The notes below the pieces were generated by a model, which had not been told where the DNA came from, did no database searches, and was given only the letters and a program-made list of their open reading frames with translations. Shown here piece after piece: positions 18,290 through 27,891 of a stretch of 64,000 nt of DNA. How positions within the stretch are numbered: position 1 is the first letter of the stretch; each line of letters opens with the position of its first letter. The translations under genes were made by a program, and so were the position numbers. The DNA comes from Lewinellaceae bacterium (lineage in GTDB: Bacteria; Bacteroidota; Bacteroidia; Chitinophagales; Saprospiraceae), in assembly GCA_016712415.1 (NCBI GenBank), contig JADJRC010000007.1, positions 1-64,000 of the forward strand, written 5' to 3'.

Positions 18290-19908
18290 TTGCCCCGCAC
18301 GGTATCTGTACGGACTTGGCGCCACAAATGTCTAAACTTTTTGGTAATCAGTTACTTAGAAACTAAATTGATTCAAATTTCCCTGAACCGATCCATTCAA
18401 ATGCGCGCAGCAAGGGCCCAGGCAGTGTCCGGGAAAAGTACTTCAAAAACCGGTGTATGCCATAAACATCACGGCAGCCCTTTTTTTCCCGGGAGGCTGT
18501 TCCTGTTTGTTTTAATACTGCTTATCTCCACAAAAGTAACATATGCACAAACAGACTCCATCCCGGTCTCCTATGTTTATATCGACTCCATCACCATGGA
18601 GGGCAACCGCAAAACCCGCGCCGCACTTATCCTGCGCGAACTGGAATTTGCGCCCGGCGATTCCCTGAAAACCGCCGATCTCGTCGCCGCACTGGAACGC
18701 AACGGCCTGCGCCTCATGAACCTCGGCATCTTCAACACGGCGCGCATCAACGTACAACGCTGGGATCTGGCAACCCAACACATCTCCCTCCATATTACCC
18801 TGATCGAAACCTGGTTCGTCTATCCGGTGCCGCTGTTCGAGCTCGCCGACCGCAACTTCAATGTGTGGTGGAAAGAGTTCAACCGCTCCCTCAAGCGCGT
18901 CAACTACGGTATCGACTGGACCCAACTGAATCTTACCGGCAATGCCGACAACCTGAAGGCCAAAACGCAGTTCGGCTATTCCAACAAATACGAACTCCGC
19001 TACAGTCGGTCAAATATAAACCGCGACCAGACCATCGGCATGGATTTCGGGGTGTCGTACAGCCGTTCGCACGAGGTGGCCTACGCAACCGAAGGCAACA
19101 AACTCCGCTTTACCGTCAACCCCGATATCTGGCAGATCATCCAGCTGTCGGCCGGCGGCAGCGTATTGTGGCGCCCGAAATTGTTCACCACACACCGCTT
19201 TACGGTAGAATATCGCGCATTGTCCGTTGCCGACTCCATTGCCGGCTTTTTAACCCCGATTATTTTCTCAATGGCTCGACCAGACAACGACACCTGAGCC
19301 TGTTGTACAACGTGAGTTTCGATTACCGCGACATCCGTCCCTACCCGCTCAGCGGCTGGCTTTTCGTCGCCGAACTCCGCCAGAACGGACTGCTTCCCGG
19401 CGATAACCTGCATATTTTCAGGGCTTATGTCGAAATGGCCAGGTATTTCCCCTTTTGGGACAAACGCCTCAGCCTGGAAACCGTTTTCCGGGGACGTACC
19501 AGCCTGCCGCGTAGCAAGCCGCCCTACAACAACAACCAGGCCCTGGGCTATGGCGGCAGTTTTGTGCGCGGTTATGAATACTACGTGGCCGACGGGCTCG
19601 ACTTCGGTCTGCTCAAAACCGCTTTTCACATACAGGCATTCAGCCGGACCTTCAATCTCGGCAAGTTCATGCCTTTGGATGCGTTTCGCAGCTTTCCGCT
19701 CAAGGTATACCTCTCCTTTAACAGCGATTTCGGCTACGCCAACGATCCCCACTACGCCAACCTGAACCCCTTGGCCAACCACCTGCTCTGGGGCTATGGC
19801 CTCGGCGTGGATATCGTGGCGTATTACGATAAAACCGCGCGCTTCGAATGGAGCTGGAACGATCGGGGGGAAAGCGGTTTTTTTCTGCGCATTAATACGG
19901 GGTTCTGA
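18290..19908 (+). CDS. Omp85-family outer-membrane protein, single POTRA (one frameshift)
   Basis: About 500 residues after repairing a frameshift. The start is uncertain: 18290 or, more likely, 18401. A hydrophobic segment, LFLFVLILLISTKVTYAQT, acts as signal. One POTRA-like domain follows (SITMEGNRKTRAALILREL, APGDSL, GLRLMNLGIFNTARI). The rest alternates as beta-barrel strands and ends in ...FFLRINTGF with C-terminal Phe, the usual barrel-assembly signal. GSFVRGYEYYVADG resembles the conserved VRGY loop motif of BamA/TamA. The frame shifts at a T-run of five (19247-19251); six would join AG-F-FNPDYFLNG. BamA has five POTRAs, so this short form is more likely a dedicated secretion or surface-anchoring paralogue. 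No operon partner is obvious. Confidence 0.8.
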
Positions 19909-19966
19909 CGAATATTTTGTTTTAAACGAATAAAACCCGATTTTTGTAAAAATCTAATTCGCAAGG

Positions 19967-20212
19967 ATGACACTTCAAATTCCTGATACATTTTTTCAAA
20001 AAGTCGGCATGACAGAAGGCGAACTGCTCTTGCGAATAGCAGTCATGCTATTCCAGGAAGAAAAACTTACCCTGGCACAAGCCAGCCAGTTTGCGGGTAT
20101 TCATCAAATGGAATTTCAAAAGGAATTGGCCAGGCGTAAGATTTCTATCCATTACGGAGAAGAATATCTGTTTAATGATTTAGAGACCATTGCAAAAATA
20201 AACAGCAAGTGA
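19967..20212 (+). CDS. UPF0175-family antitoxin
   Basis: 81 residues. The pattern of a short beta start (MTLQIPDTFFQKVGM), helix ELLLRIAVMLFQEEKLTLAQAS, QFAGIHQMEFQKELARRKI and final SIHYGEEYLFNDLETI is that of UPF0175 proteins, ribbon-helix/helix-turn-helix antitoxins that normally sit directly before a DUF3368 PIN-like toxin. Its stop overlaps the GTG of a toxin remnant (see next entry), so the partner has been lost. Probably still an autorepressor; possibly an orphan. Confidence 0.85.
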   Translation: MTLQIPDTFFQKVGMTEGELLLRIAVMLFQEEKLTLAQASQFAGIHQMEFQKELARRKISIHYGEEYLFNDLETIAKINSK

Positions 20213-20311
20213 TCGTTGTTTCAGACAATCATCCAGGAACTGGAAGATGTTGCCGGATTCTGGCTGGATGATAAATTCAAGTCGTTCATAAAATCTAAAA
20301 TTCAGGAATAA
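20209..20311 (+). pseudogene. Internally deleted DUF3368 (PIN-like) toxin remnant
   Basis: GTG at 20209 overlaps the antitoxin stop and opens with VIVVSD, the usual start of DUF3368 toxins (IVVSDTSP...). After about six codons the frame jumps by one and the sequence reads TIIQELEDVAGFWLDDKFKS to a stop at 20311, which matches the family C-terminus. Some 130 central residues, including the PIN acidic residues, are missing. The toxin is therefore dead, leaving both ends as a scar. Confidence 0.7.
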
Positions 20312-20322
20312 TTAGGCGCGGC

Positions 20323-20997
20323 ATGATACTTCGCTTTATGTTGCGCCATACCTGGCTCCCCATTTACCGCTTCTGGGCCCTGCGGCATATTCGCCGGACA
20401 CGAACATTCCGGTACGCGGGCCTGCGTATCGAAATCCCGCAAGGTGTATTTCATCCCGGTGTGTTTTTCAGCACGCCTATTTTTCTGAATTTTTTAGAAA
20501 ATATTGATTTTCAAGGGAAAAAGGTGCTGGATATAGGCGCCGGCAGCGGCGTGCTGGCCCTGTTTGCCGCGAAAAAAGGCGCGCAAGTAACCGCCGTCGA
20601 CATTAACCCGCTCGCCGTAGATGCCACGCGCCGAAATGCACGGGAAAACAACCTGGATATTCAGGCGATCGAAAGCGACCTGTTCGACCATGTACCGCCG
20701 CAACGCTTCGACCTGGTGCTGATCAACCCGCCGTATTACCCGCAGCAGCCACGGAATAGCGCGGAAAAGGCCTTTTTTGCGGGAGAAGACCTGGAGTATT
20801 TCGACCAACTGTTCCGGCAACTGGGCGGCTTCACACATCGAGAATCGACAACCCTGATGATTCTTTCCGAAGATTGTGACCTGGCGCAGATCAAGACAAT
20901 CGCCATGCGATACGGCTACGGCCTGCCGGTCATTTTTGAACGGAAAAAATGGGGCGAGCGCTTTTTGATCCTGACCGTTCAGCCTACCGTTAAATAG
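20323..20997 (+). CDS. SAM-dependent methyltransferase (HemK/PrmC-like fold)
   Basis: 224 residues. The N-terminal 55 residues are basic and aromatic; then comes a class I Rossmann methyltransferase core: KKVLDIGAGSGVLALFAAKK (motif I), VTAVDINPLAVDATRRNA (motif II) and FDLVLINPPYYPQQP. The last of these carries NPPY, typical of N-methylation of amide or exocyclic amino groups (HemK/PrmC, TrmN6). It lacks the N-terminal bundle of PrmC and is shorter, so the substrate may be RNA, protein or a small molecule. Follows the toxin remnant by 11 bases. No signal peptide; cytoplasmic. Confidence 0.85.
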   Translation: MILRFMLRHTWLPIYRFWALRHIRRTRTFRYAGLRIEIPQGVFHPGVFFSTPIFLNFLENIDFQGKKVLDIGAGSGVLALFAAKKGAQVTAVDINPLAVDATRRNARENNLDIQAIESDLFDHVPPQRFDLVLINPPYYPQQPRNSAEKAFFAGEDLEYFDQLFRQLGGFTHRESTTLMILSEDCDLAQIKTIAMRYGYGLPVIFERKKWGERFLILTVQPTVK

Positions 20998-21040
20998 ATT
21001 GTCCTGAAAAATTAACAGCCGGCTTCTCATCTTTGCCCCC

Positions 21041-21982
21041 ATGCCCGACCGCGACGCTTACATCCGTTTATGCCGGAACGCACCCGACCTGCCGCTGTTT
21101 ATGCAGCCCTGGTACCTCGACGCCGTGTGTGACAACGGAACCTGGGATGCCGTCGTGCTGGAGCAAGCGGGGCAGGTTGTTGCAGGACTTCCTTATTTCC
21201 TGAAAAAAAAATGGCATTGGCAATATGTGGCCATGCCGCAGCTCGCCCGGATGCTGGGGCCCTATCTGTTGCCGGAGTTGCGCACCCCGAAAAAGGAACC
21301 GTCCATCCTGGAAGCACTGATCGATCAGTTGCCCGCCGGGCTTGCCGCCTTTGAACAGGATTTTAACTACGGCGCAGTCAACTGGCTTCCTTTCTATTGG
21401 CGTGGGTTCCGGCAAACGACCCGGTATTCCTATGTGATTGATCTGAGCGACCTGGATGCCGCGTGGGAAAACCTGGCCCCCGACTACCGCAACCAGAAAA
21501 TCCCGAAAGCACGGGAAACCCTGGAGGTCCGTACCGGCTTGTCGCTCGAACATTTTCTGGATGTCCACGACCTCAGTTATGAACGCAAGGGACTTGATCC
21601 GCCGGTATCTCCCGAATTTATGGCACGCCTCGACGACGCGCTCGCCGCACACGGATGTCGCGAGATTTTTTATGCCGAAGACCGGAACACCGGAGATATC
21701 CATTCGGTGGCTTACCTCGCCTGGGATGCACAATCGGCCTGGTACCTGCTGGCCGGCGACGACCCGGCACTGCGCCAATCCGGCGCCGGTATCCTGATCG
21801 CCTGGGAGGCCATCCGCTACGCGCATGAGGTGCTCAAAGTGCCTTATTTTGATTTCGCCGGCAGCATGATCCGACCCATCGAACGCGTGCGGCGGCAGTT
21901 CGGCGCGGTGCAAAAGCCCTATTTCCGGGTGCAGAAAGAATGGTCGGTATGGTGGAAAATCGGAAAAGCGATGCTGCGCTAA
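21041..21982 (+). CDS. GNAT/FemAB-like acyltransferase
   Basis: 313 residues, cytoplasmic. The layout resembles the BioF2-like/FemAB GNAT superfamily. There is a first lobe with LFMQPWYLDAVCDNGTW and AGLPYFLKKKW, a second lobe beginning RYSYVIDLSDLDAAWENLAP with YRNQKIPKA, and a closing block AWDAQSAWYLLAGDDPALR, SGAGILIAWEAIRYAHE, YFDFAGSMIRPIERVRRQFG. The last motif recalls the conserved FDFEGSMIPGVE-type segment of these proteins. Substrate unknown; related genes often lie in cell-surface polysaccharide loci, but here the neighbours give no such hint. Starts 43 bases after the methyltransferase, likely the same transcript. Confidence 0.75.
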   Translation: MPDRDAYIRLCRNAPDLPLFMQPWYLDAVCDNGTWDAVVLEQAGQVVAGLPYFLKKKWHWQYVAMPQLARMLGPYLLPELRTPKKEPSILEALIDQLPAGLAAFEQDFNYGAVNWLPFYWRGFRQTTRYSYVIDLSDLDAAWENLAPDYRNQKIPKARETLEVRTGLSLEHFLDVHDLSYERKGLDPPVSPEFMARLDDALAAHGCREIFYAEDRNTGDIHSVAYLAWDAQSAWYLLAGDDPALRQSGAGILIAWEAIRYAHEVLKVPYFDFAGSMIRPIERVRRQFGAVQKPYFRVQKEWSVWWKIGKAMLR

Positions 21983-22070
21983 ATTCTTTCTTTCCCCATT
22001 TATGTATTTCCCTTCTCGCAAACATCCGTTTGCCTGTACACCTTTTTTCCAGACCAAAACCTTCCTTTTT

Positions 22071-24088
22071 ATGCAATTATCCTTCCTTATCAGCACCATG
22101 TGGCTGACCATCACTGCCTTATTTCTTCCGGCTGAGAAACCTGTTCTGAGCGGAAAAATAACCGACGACGCCGGCCGCCCGGTGGCAAATGCCGATATCC
22201 TGATCATGAAAAAAGGCCGGGAATTGGTAGCCGGTATTACCTCGGGCGCGGATGGCGCTTACCGCCAACAGGTGGAGCCGGGTATGTACGAAGTAGAATG
22301 TATCGCAACCGGCTTTGTCACCCTGCGTTATGTGGATGTGCCCGTCCGGGAGAATACAGAAAATGTGCTCGATTTTTTCCTGCGAAAGGATGATGGACTG
22401 GAAGAAACTGTTGTTCAGCGATACGGTACCATACCCTTGACCAGGAGGGGATATACAAAACCCGGCGCGTTGACTTCCGATGAATTGCGGTCGGCAGCGC
22501 CTGCCGAACCGTCAAAATACAGTAAAGAAGACGCCACGATAGCACGTATGGAACGCGGTTCCGTAAAACCCGCGGCAGCTAAGCCACGGGAAAAGCCTGC
22601 CGCCGTCGCCAAACTGGCCCCTTCTTTCGACAAAAAGATGATCGAGGGCGAACGAAAAGACGCCGCCGCCGTTGTCACTCCCGAAACCTACGAAGCGGTC
22701 GTGATGAGCGCCACTGATGAAAAGGTGGTGCCGCCGCCGGGCGGGGCTGCGCAACCCACTCCGCGAGCGGGGCTGCTTACTGCAGGCGAATGGAGCGACC
22801 TGCACAACTGGAACCGTCATTGGGCCGATCTGCTGGCCGACGGCGAGATAAACGCCTATCAAAACATGTACGGTTTTTTCCCAAAACAACGCTTCACGGT
22901 ACTGTTGACAACCGGGCAGGATTTTCCCCTGGCAGATGTCGCCGTGACCCTCAGAGGCGCCGGCGAAATCATTTGGGAAGCCCGAACGGACAACACCGGA
23001 AAGGCCGAGTTGTGGGCCGGACTGTTTGATAAAAAAGAATTTACCGCTCTGGAAGCCGAGGCTCTGGTTGAGGGCAAAAACACGAACTGGGTCAACTCAA
23101 ACCCGCCAAAGACGGCATCAACCGGTTCCGGATCGAAGCGGCGTGCAAGGCGCCGAAAAACGTCGATATCGTATGGGCCGTTGACGCCACCGGCAGCATG
23201 GGCGACGAGATCGAATACCTGAAAACAGAACTGCTCGACGTGATCGGTCGCGCCAAAGGGCGCAACCCCGGTCTGTCATTTCGAATGGGTACCGTGTTTT
23301 ATCGCGATGTAAGCGATGCCTACATTACGGCAAGCAGCGGCCTGTCGGGGAATATTGCCAAAACGGTGGATTTCATCAAAAAACAGTCGGCCGACGGCGG
23401 CGGCGACTACCCTGAAGCGGTACACAGCGCCCTTGAAGAGGCCATTCACCTCCAGGACTGGAGTGAAGAAGCCATCGCGCGCATTTGCTTCCTTGTGCTC
23501 GACGCGAGCCCGCACCAGTCGCCCGAGATCAACGCAAGTCTGCAAAAAAGCATTCGGGAGGCCGCAAAACGCGGCATCCGCATCGTGCCGGTGACGGCCA
23601 GCGGTATCCAGAAAGACACCGAATTCCTGATGAAGTTTTTCGGCCTGGCCACCAACGGCACCTATGTATTCCTCACCGACCACTCCGGCATCGGCGGCAA
23701 ACACCTGGAACCAACAACCGACGAGTATAAAGTAGAGCCGCTCAACGAACTGCTTGTGCGCCTCATTGCCGAATATACCAGCAGCAGCACCTGCGAAGGA
23801 AAATCGGCGATCCGCTTTGAAGACGACCCGCAGCAACAGCAACCGCAACCATGGCAGGCCCTGTATTATCCCAACCCCGCCAGCACGCAGTTTATCCTCG
23901 AATTGCCGTTCGATGTACAATCGGTGACTATCTATGACTCGGAGGGCAAGGCAGTGCGCAAACTGGAAAAACCGGTGGCCGGGCAAAACACCGTGATCGT
24001 CAGCGACCTTTCAGCAGGTTTTTATACCATCCGGATATTGAAAGACGGGCGGATGCAGAGCGGCAAACTGATGGTGGTGCGGGCCTGA
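22071..24088 (+). CDS. Surface VWA-domain protein with carboxypeptidase-regulatory domain and T9SS tail (one frameshift)
   Basis: About 672 residues after frame repair. The start at 22071 gives a short signal (MQLSFLISTMWLTITALFL); an in-frame ATG at 22002 also exists. Residues about 25-105 are a carboxypeptidase regulatory-like fold (LSGKITDDAGRPVANADILI). A linker rich in Ala/Lys/Pro follows, then a second beta domain, then a von Willebrand A domain with the metal-site start DIVWAVDATGSMGDEIEYL and conserved FRMGTVFYRDVSD. The end is a T9SS type A domain (YYPNPASTQFILELP, DLSAGFYTIRILKDG). The frame slips near the GGG at 23089-23091; a fourth G would restore WGQLKPAKDG. Probably a secreted, surface-attached adhesin-like protein; the partner is unknown. 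Confidence 0.82.
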
Positions 24089-24091
24089 GGT

Positions 24092-25234
24092 TTAAACACG
24101 CTCCAGGAGCCGCCCGGCCTGTTCCAGCAAATCCTCCGTCTTGGCAAAACAAAAGCGCACCACCTTGTCGTCCCTTCCGTCAGAATGGAAGGACGAAACG
24201 GGAATGGCCGCCACGCCGAATTCGGTGGTGAGGCGTTTGCAAAAATCGAGATCAGGCTCGTTGCTGATACCGGAATAATCGAACAACTGGAAATACGTGC
24301 CTTTGCAGGGCAGCGGCCTGAAACGCGTGCCCGACATGGCATTGAGGAAGAAATCGCGTTTCTGCTGGTAAAAATCCGGCAAGCCGAGATATTCCGCCGG
24401 ATCGGCCATGAAGTCGGCAAAGGCTGCCTGCATCGGGTGGTTGGCAGAGAACACGTTGAACTGGTGAACTTTCCTGAATTCGCGCGTCAGTTCGGGCGGC
24501 GCTACACAATACCCCGTTTTCCAGCCGGTGTTGTGGTACGTTTTTCCGAAGGAATATACCGCCAGCGATCGCGCATAAAGTTCCGGATAACGCAACACCG
24601 ATGCATGGGGCTCGCCGTCGAAGATCAGGTGTTCGTACACCTCGTCGCTCATCAGCAATATGTCGGTACCGCGCAGCATGGCATCGATGGCGTGCATATC
24701 CGCATCGTTCAGGATAGTACCCGTCGGGTTTTGCGGGGTGTTGATACACAGCATCCGGGTTCGGGGGGTGATGAGGCGGCGCACGGCATTCCAGTCCACA
24801 GTATAATCCGGAGCCGACAGCGTATGCACCACGGGTACTCCGCCGACCGTCTCCACCGATGGCCGGTAGGAGTCGTAGCAGGGTTCGAGCAGGATCACCT
24901 CGTCGCCCGGCCGCACGAAAGCGGCAATGGCGCAGAATATAGCCTGGGTGCCGCCGGCAGTCACTGTGATCTCGGTGTCGGGATCGACCCGAACGGCGTA
25001 CATCCGCGCGATCTTCTCCGCAATGCGTTCGCGCAACTGCAACACACCCGGCATGGGGGAATACTGGTTGTCGCCGCGTGCCATGTGCTCCGTCACAAGA
25101 CCTTGCAACCGTTCGGAAGGATTGAAATTGGGGAAACCCTGGGATAGGTTGATGGCGCCAACCTGGTTGGCCAGGCCGGACATGACGGTGAAGATGGTAG
25201 TGCCCACGTTGGGCAGCTTCGACTGGATTTGCAT
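24092..25234 (-). CDS. PLP-dependent aminotransferase, methionine aminotransferase (YbdL) type
   Basis: 380 residues from ATG 25234. A fold-type I class I/II aminotransferase: INLSQGFPNFNPSERL, NQYSPMPGVLQLRERIAEK, TVTAGGTQAIFCAI, NTPQNPTGTIL (Asn binding PLP), DEVYEHLIFDG (Asp/Tyr), SFGKTYHNTGWKTGYCVAP with the PLP Lys in SFGKT, and VRFCFAKTEDLL near the end with the substrate carboxylate Arg. The GKTYHNTGWKTGY form is characteristic of YbdL-like methionine or glutamine transaminases, which fits methionine salvage or keto-acid recycling. Convergent with the VWA gene, only 3 bases between the two stops. Cytoplasmic. Confidence 0.9.
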   Translation of the reverse strand: MQIQSKLPNVGTTIFTVMSGLANQVGAINLSQGFPNFNPSERLQGLVTEHMARGDNQYSPMPGVLQLRERIAEKIARMYAVRVDPDTEITVTAGGTQAIFCAIAAFVRPGDEVILLEPCYDSYRPSVETVGGVPVVHTLSAPDYTVDWNAVRRLITPRTRMLCINTPQNPTGTILNDADMHAIDAMLRGTDILLMSDEVYEHLIFDGEPHASVLRYPELYARSLAVYSFGKTYHNTGWKTGYCVAPPELTREFRKVHQFNVFSANHPMQAAFADFMADPAEYLGLPDFYQQKRDFFLNAMSGTRFRPLPCKGTYFQLFDYSGISNEPDLDFCKRLTTEFGVAAIPVSSFHSDGRDDKVVRFCFAKTEDLLEQAGRLLERV

Positions 25235-25297
25235 GGCTGGGCAGAATTGTGAACAGGAGTTCAAGGGGCAATATTCCGGTATTTTGCGGAAATCTGC

Positions 25298-25540
25298 TCA
25301 ACCGTATTTTGAATATATCCCGTCAATTATTTGAGCCAGTTTGCGGTCCTTATCGGTCACAATATTGCCGGCATCGTGGGTAGTGAGTTGAATTTCAACG
25401 GTGTTCCACACATTGCTCCAGGAGGGATGGTGGTTTCGTTTTTCGGCGTGTAACGCCACTTCGGTCATAAATGCGAATGCCTCGGCAAAGTCTTTAAATT
25501 TAAAGGTAGCCTGGAGGCGATTTTTTTCTTCGTGCCACAT
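25298..25540 (-). CDS. 4a-hydroxytetrahydrobiopterin dehydratase (pterin carbinolamine dehydratase)
   Basis: 80 residues from ATG 25540. It is preceded by a run of 7-bp repeats, and the open frame continues upstream through those repeats, which are not coding. The active-site signature is complete: HAEKRNHHPSWSNVWNTVEI then QLTTHDAGNIVTDKD, with the catalytic His-His pair. The enzyme dehydrates 4a-hydroxy-tetrahydropterin after aromatic amino-acid hydroxylation. It is shorter than the usual 95-115 residues because the N-terminal strand region is trimmed. Lies 63 bases upstream of the aminotransferase on the same strand, so the two may be co-transcribed in amino-acid catabolism. Confidence 0.88.
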   Translation of the reverse strand: MWHEEKNRLQATFKFKDFAEAFAFMTEVALHAEKRNHHPSWSNVWNTVEIQLTTHDAGNIVTDKDRKLAQIIDGIYSKYG

Positions 25541-25543
25541 GGG

Positions 25544-25605
25544 TAAGTGATAAGTGATAAGTGATAAGTGATAAGTGATAAGTGATAAGTGATAAGTGAT
25601 AAGTG
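25544..25605. repeat. Microsatellite, 7-bp unit taagtga
   Basis: Eight perfect TAAGTGA copies plus a ninth lacking its last base, immediately upstream of the dehydratase start codon (3 bases from ATG on the minus strand). Copy-number change would alter the spacing of its translation-initiation region. Confidence 0.95.
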
Positions 25606-25720
25606 GTTGGTGGTGTAATGGCAAGGTGGGGGTAATGTTCCGGATTTTAGAAAAAAACTCGATTAAGGCCAACTTTTTCAGGCTGCGGCGTGTCTTCCAT
25701 CTTAACCAAACATATTTACC

Positions 25721-26653
25721 ATGAAAAATATTTATTTGCTGTTTGTGTGCCTGTTCTTTTTTCAAAGTGGTAGCCTTTTTGCCCAGAACTGGTTTGAAAA
25801 TAATCCCGAATGGGTCAATTATTTCACTTTTGGTTTTGCCGGCAGTGGGTATGAATATGTCTCCATGGAAGGTGATACCGTGTTGGGGGGCCATCCCGCC
25901 ATTGTAATGAAACGTTTCAGGGACATGAATTCTGTGCCCGACAACACCGATTTGCGGATTGTTCGCCAAAGCGGTGATACCATTTTTTGCTGGAACGACC
26001 TCACCAGTCAGTACAACCTGACATACAACTTCGATCTTGAAGTTGGCGACTCGGTCGCCATACCCGAGTACTGGAGCGGCAACAGCGTATTTAGCTACGT
26101 TGTCGAAAGCAACGGCGTTATGTCCATCAATGGCCAGTCGCTGCGTGTCCAGACGGTCAGAACAAGTTCCTTGTTCGGGGTTGGGAAATGCAGTGCCCTG
26201 ATCGTTGAAAAAATCGGTATGATCAACGGCCAGTGCGTAGACCTTGCCAACAATATAACTTACCCGGAAGGACACCACTTTTTTCTGGATGAGGTCAATT
26301 CAGGGGCGGCAGACGGCCCTGAATGGTTTTTGTGCCGTTATGAAAACGACTTGTTCGAATACAAGTCCACTGGCTCAAATTGCGATGCCCTGACCGGTGC
26401 GGAAGAGGCTGCAACGGAGGAGATTGCTTCCTTTTTACCCAACCCGTTCAGCGACCAGGTATCCTTTTCAGTCCCGACAGAAAAGGCCATTGCATCGGTG
26501 CGCTTCCTCGACGCGACCGGCCGTCCGGCACTGGTACTGACGGCCCCTGTATCGGGGACCGTCAGTACCAGTCGCCTGCCTGCCGGCGCCTATTTCATCG
26601 AAATCATTTCGACGGACCACAAGCGGTCATTTTTACGCGCAGTAAAGCAGTAG
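25721..26653 (+). CDS. Secreted T9SS-sorted protein of unknown function
   Basis: 310 residues with a strong signal peptide (IYLLFVCLFFFQSGSLFAQ). The mature part is beta-rich and aromatic (WFENNPEWVNYFTFGFAGSG, GDTVLGGHPAIVMKRF, YNFDLEVGDSVAIPE) in the style of Saprospiraceae extracellular proteins that have only a sorting domain in common. The last 80 residues are a T9SS type A domain (FLPNPFSDQVSFSVP, LPAGAYFIEIISTD). No enzyme motif seen. The gene contains a long perfect inverted repeat inside its tail (26530-26572). It is convergent to the nucleoside transporter gene, with 29 bases between the stops. Confidence 0.85.
   Translation: MKNIYLLFVCLFFFQSGSLFAQNWFENNPEWVNYFTFGFAGSGYEYVSMEGDTVLGGHPAIVMKRFRDMNSVPDNTDLRIVRQSGDTIFCWNDLTSQYNLTYNFDLEVGDSVAIPEYWSGNSVFSYVVESNGVMSINGQSLRVQTVRTSSLFGVGKCSALIVEKIGMINGQCVDLANNITYPEGHHFFLDEVNSGAADGPEWFLCRYENDLFEYKSTGSNCDALTGAEEAATEEIASFLPNPFSDQVSFSVPTEKAIASVRFLDATGRPALVLTAPVSGTVSTSRLPAGAYFIEIISTDHKRSFLRAVKQ
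26530..26572. repeat. Perfect inverted repeat inside a coding sequence
   Basis: Arms 26530-26543 and 26559-26572 are perfectly complementary over 14 bases (ACTGGTACTGACGG), continued by CCCC/GGGG with a one-base bulge. It encodes the strand-turn-strand of the T9SS tail of the 25721 gene. Confidence 0.85.
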
Positions 26654-26682
26654 GCGGCCAGGCGGTATGCCGAATATGCCCT

Positions 26683-27891
26683 TTAAGTTGTTGCCGGCTC
26701 TTGCTCCTGCCGGAAAAAGACTGCAAAACCGGCCAGTACGGCAAACGCGATGCCCGCAGGCACCAGCCACACCTGCTGCCAGTTGTGGCCATCAGTTATG
26801 GCATATTTGTCTACAACCAGTCCGCTGATATACGAGCCGATAAACATGCCCACACCATAAGTGGCCAGCGTGATCAGGCCCTGGGCTGCGCTTTTAAAAC
26901 GGGCGCCCGCCTTTTGGTCGGTGTATATCTGGCCGGTGACAAAGAAGAAATCGTAACAGATGCCGTGCAAGAGGATACCCGTCACCAGCATCCAGTAGTT
27001 GGCGCCGGTATCGCCGAAAGCGAACATCAGGTAGCGCAGCACCCAGGCAGCCATGCCGATGAGCAACATTTTTTTCACACCCCAACGCGCCAGCAGCCAG
27101 GGCAGTACCAGCATGAACAATACTTCGCTCATCTGGCCCATGCTCATTTTACCGGCGGCGCCGCTCACACCCGCTTCATTCAGAAACTGGTTGGTAAAGT
27201 TGTAGTAAAAGGCCAGGGGCACGCATACCATCACCGAGCCGAGGAAAAAGATCAGGAAAGAGCGGTTTTTCAGCAGCCCAAGTGCATCGAGCCCCAGCAG
27301 GTCGGCGATCTTGATGTTTGCGTCTTTGGCTTTGGGAGGAGGCGTATCGGGCAGGAAAAAACTGAAAACGCCCAGTATGGCCGAAGCCGCAGCCGCCATC
27401 ATAAAGGTATTGCTCAGCGAATTGCTGGTCTCCCAGGCCATAAACCCGATCAGCAGACCGGCAACGATCCAGCCGATGGTACCCAATACCCGGACTTTGG
27501 GAAATTCCGTGGAGGGATCAGCCATCTGGCGAAACGAAACGGCGTTGACCAACGCCAGTGTGGGCATGTACAACACCATATATATAAGGATGATGGGGTA
27601 AAACCCGCCAAAGTCGGGCTGCCGGGCCGCATACCAGAGCGCTGCAGCGCCCAGCAGGTGCAAAACACCCAGAATACGCTGGGCCGAAAAAAAACGGTCG
27701 GCGATGAGCCCGATAATAAATGGTGCAATAATAGCCCCGATGCTTTGCGTCTGATAGGCCAGCCCGGTCTGCACACCCGTGGCACTTAGATTCTTGCTGA
27801 GATAAGTGCCCATGGTGACGAACCACGCTCCCCAGATGAAAAACTCCAGGAACATCATCAGAGAAAGTTGCAGGCGAATGTTTGAGTTCAT
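26683..27891 (-). CDS. Nucleoside:proton symporter, NupG/XapB-type MFS transporter
   Basis: 402 residues with about 12 membrane segments. The start MNSNIRLQLSLMMFLEFFIW and GAWFVTMGTYLSK is the hallmark of Bacteroidota nucleoside:H+ symporters of the NHS family. IIAPFIIGLIADRFFSAQRI is the MFS loop 2-3 motif. The later helices (FFLGSVMVCVPLAFYYNFTN, GYISGLVVDKYAI-like end) match the family order. It imports nucleosides across the inner membrane, which fits the AMP nucleosidase elsewhere in the window. Monocistronic, divergent from the fasciclin gene across a 282-base gap. Confidence 0.88.
   Translation of the reverse strand: MNSNIRLQLSLMMFLEFFIWGAWFVTMGTYLSKNLSATGVQTGLAYQTQSIGAIIAPFIIGLIADRFFSAQRILGVLHLLGAAALWYAARQPDFGGFYPIILIYMVLYMPTLALVNAVSFRQMADPSTEFPKVRVLGTIGWIVAGLLIGFMAWETSNSLSNTFMMAAAASAILGVFSFFLPDTPPPKAKDANIKIADLLGLDALGLLKNRSFLIFFLGSVMVCVPLAFYYNFTNQFLNEAGVSGAAGKMSMGQMSEVLFMLVLPWLLARWGVKKMLLIGMAAWVLRYLMFAFGDTGANYWMLVTGILLHGICYDFFFVTGQIYTDQKAGARFKSAAQGLITLATYGVGMFIGSYISGLVVDKYAITDGHNWQQVWLVPAGIAFAVLAGFAVFFRQEQEPATT

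Noticed and set aside
25298..26278. A 326-residue minus-strand protein ending in the pterin dehydratase
   Set aside because: The upstream part runs through the TAAGTGA repeats and antisense of the 25721 gene; only the last 80 residues from ATG 25540 match a family.
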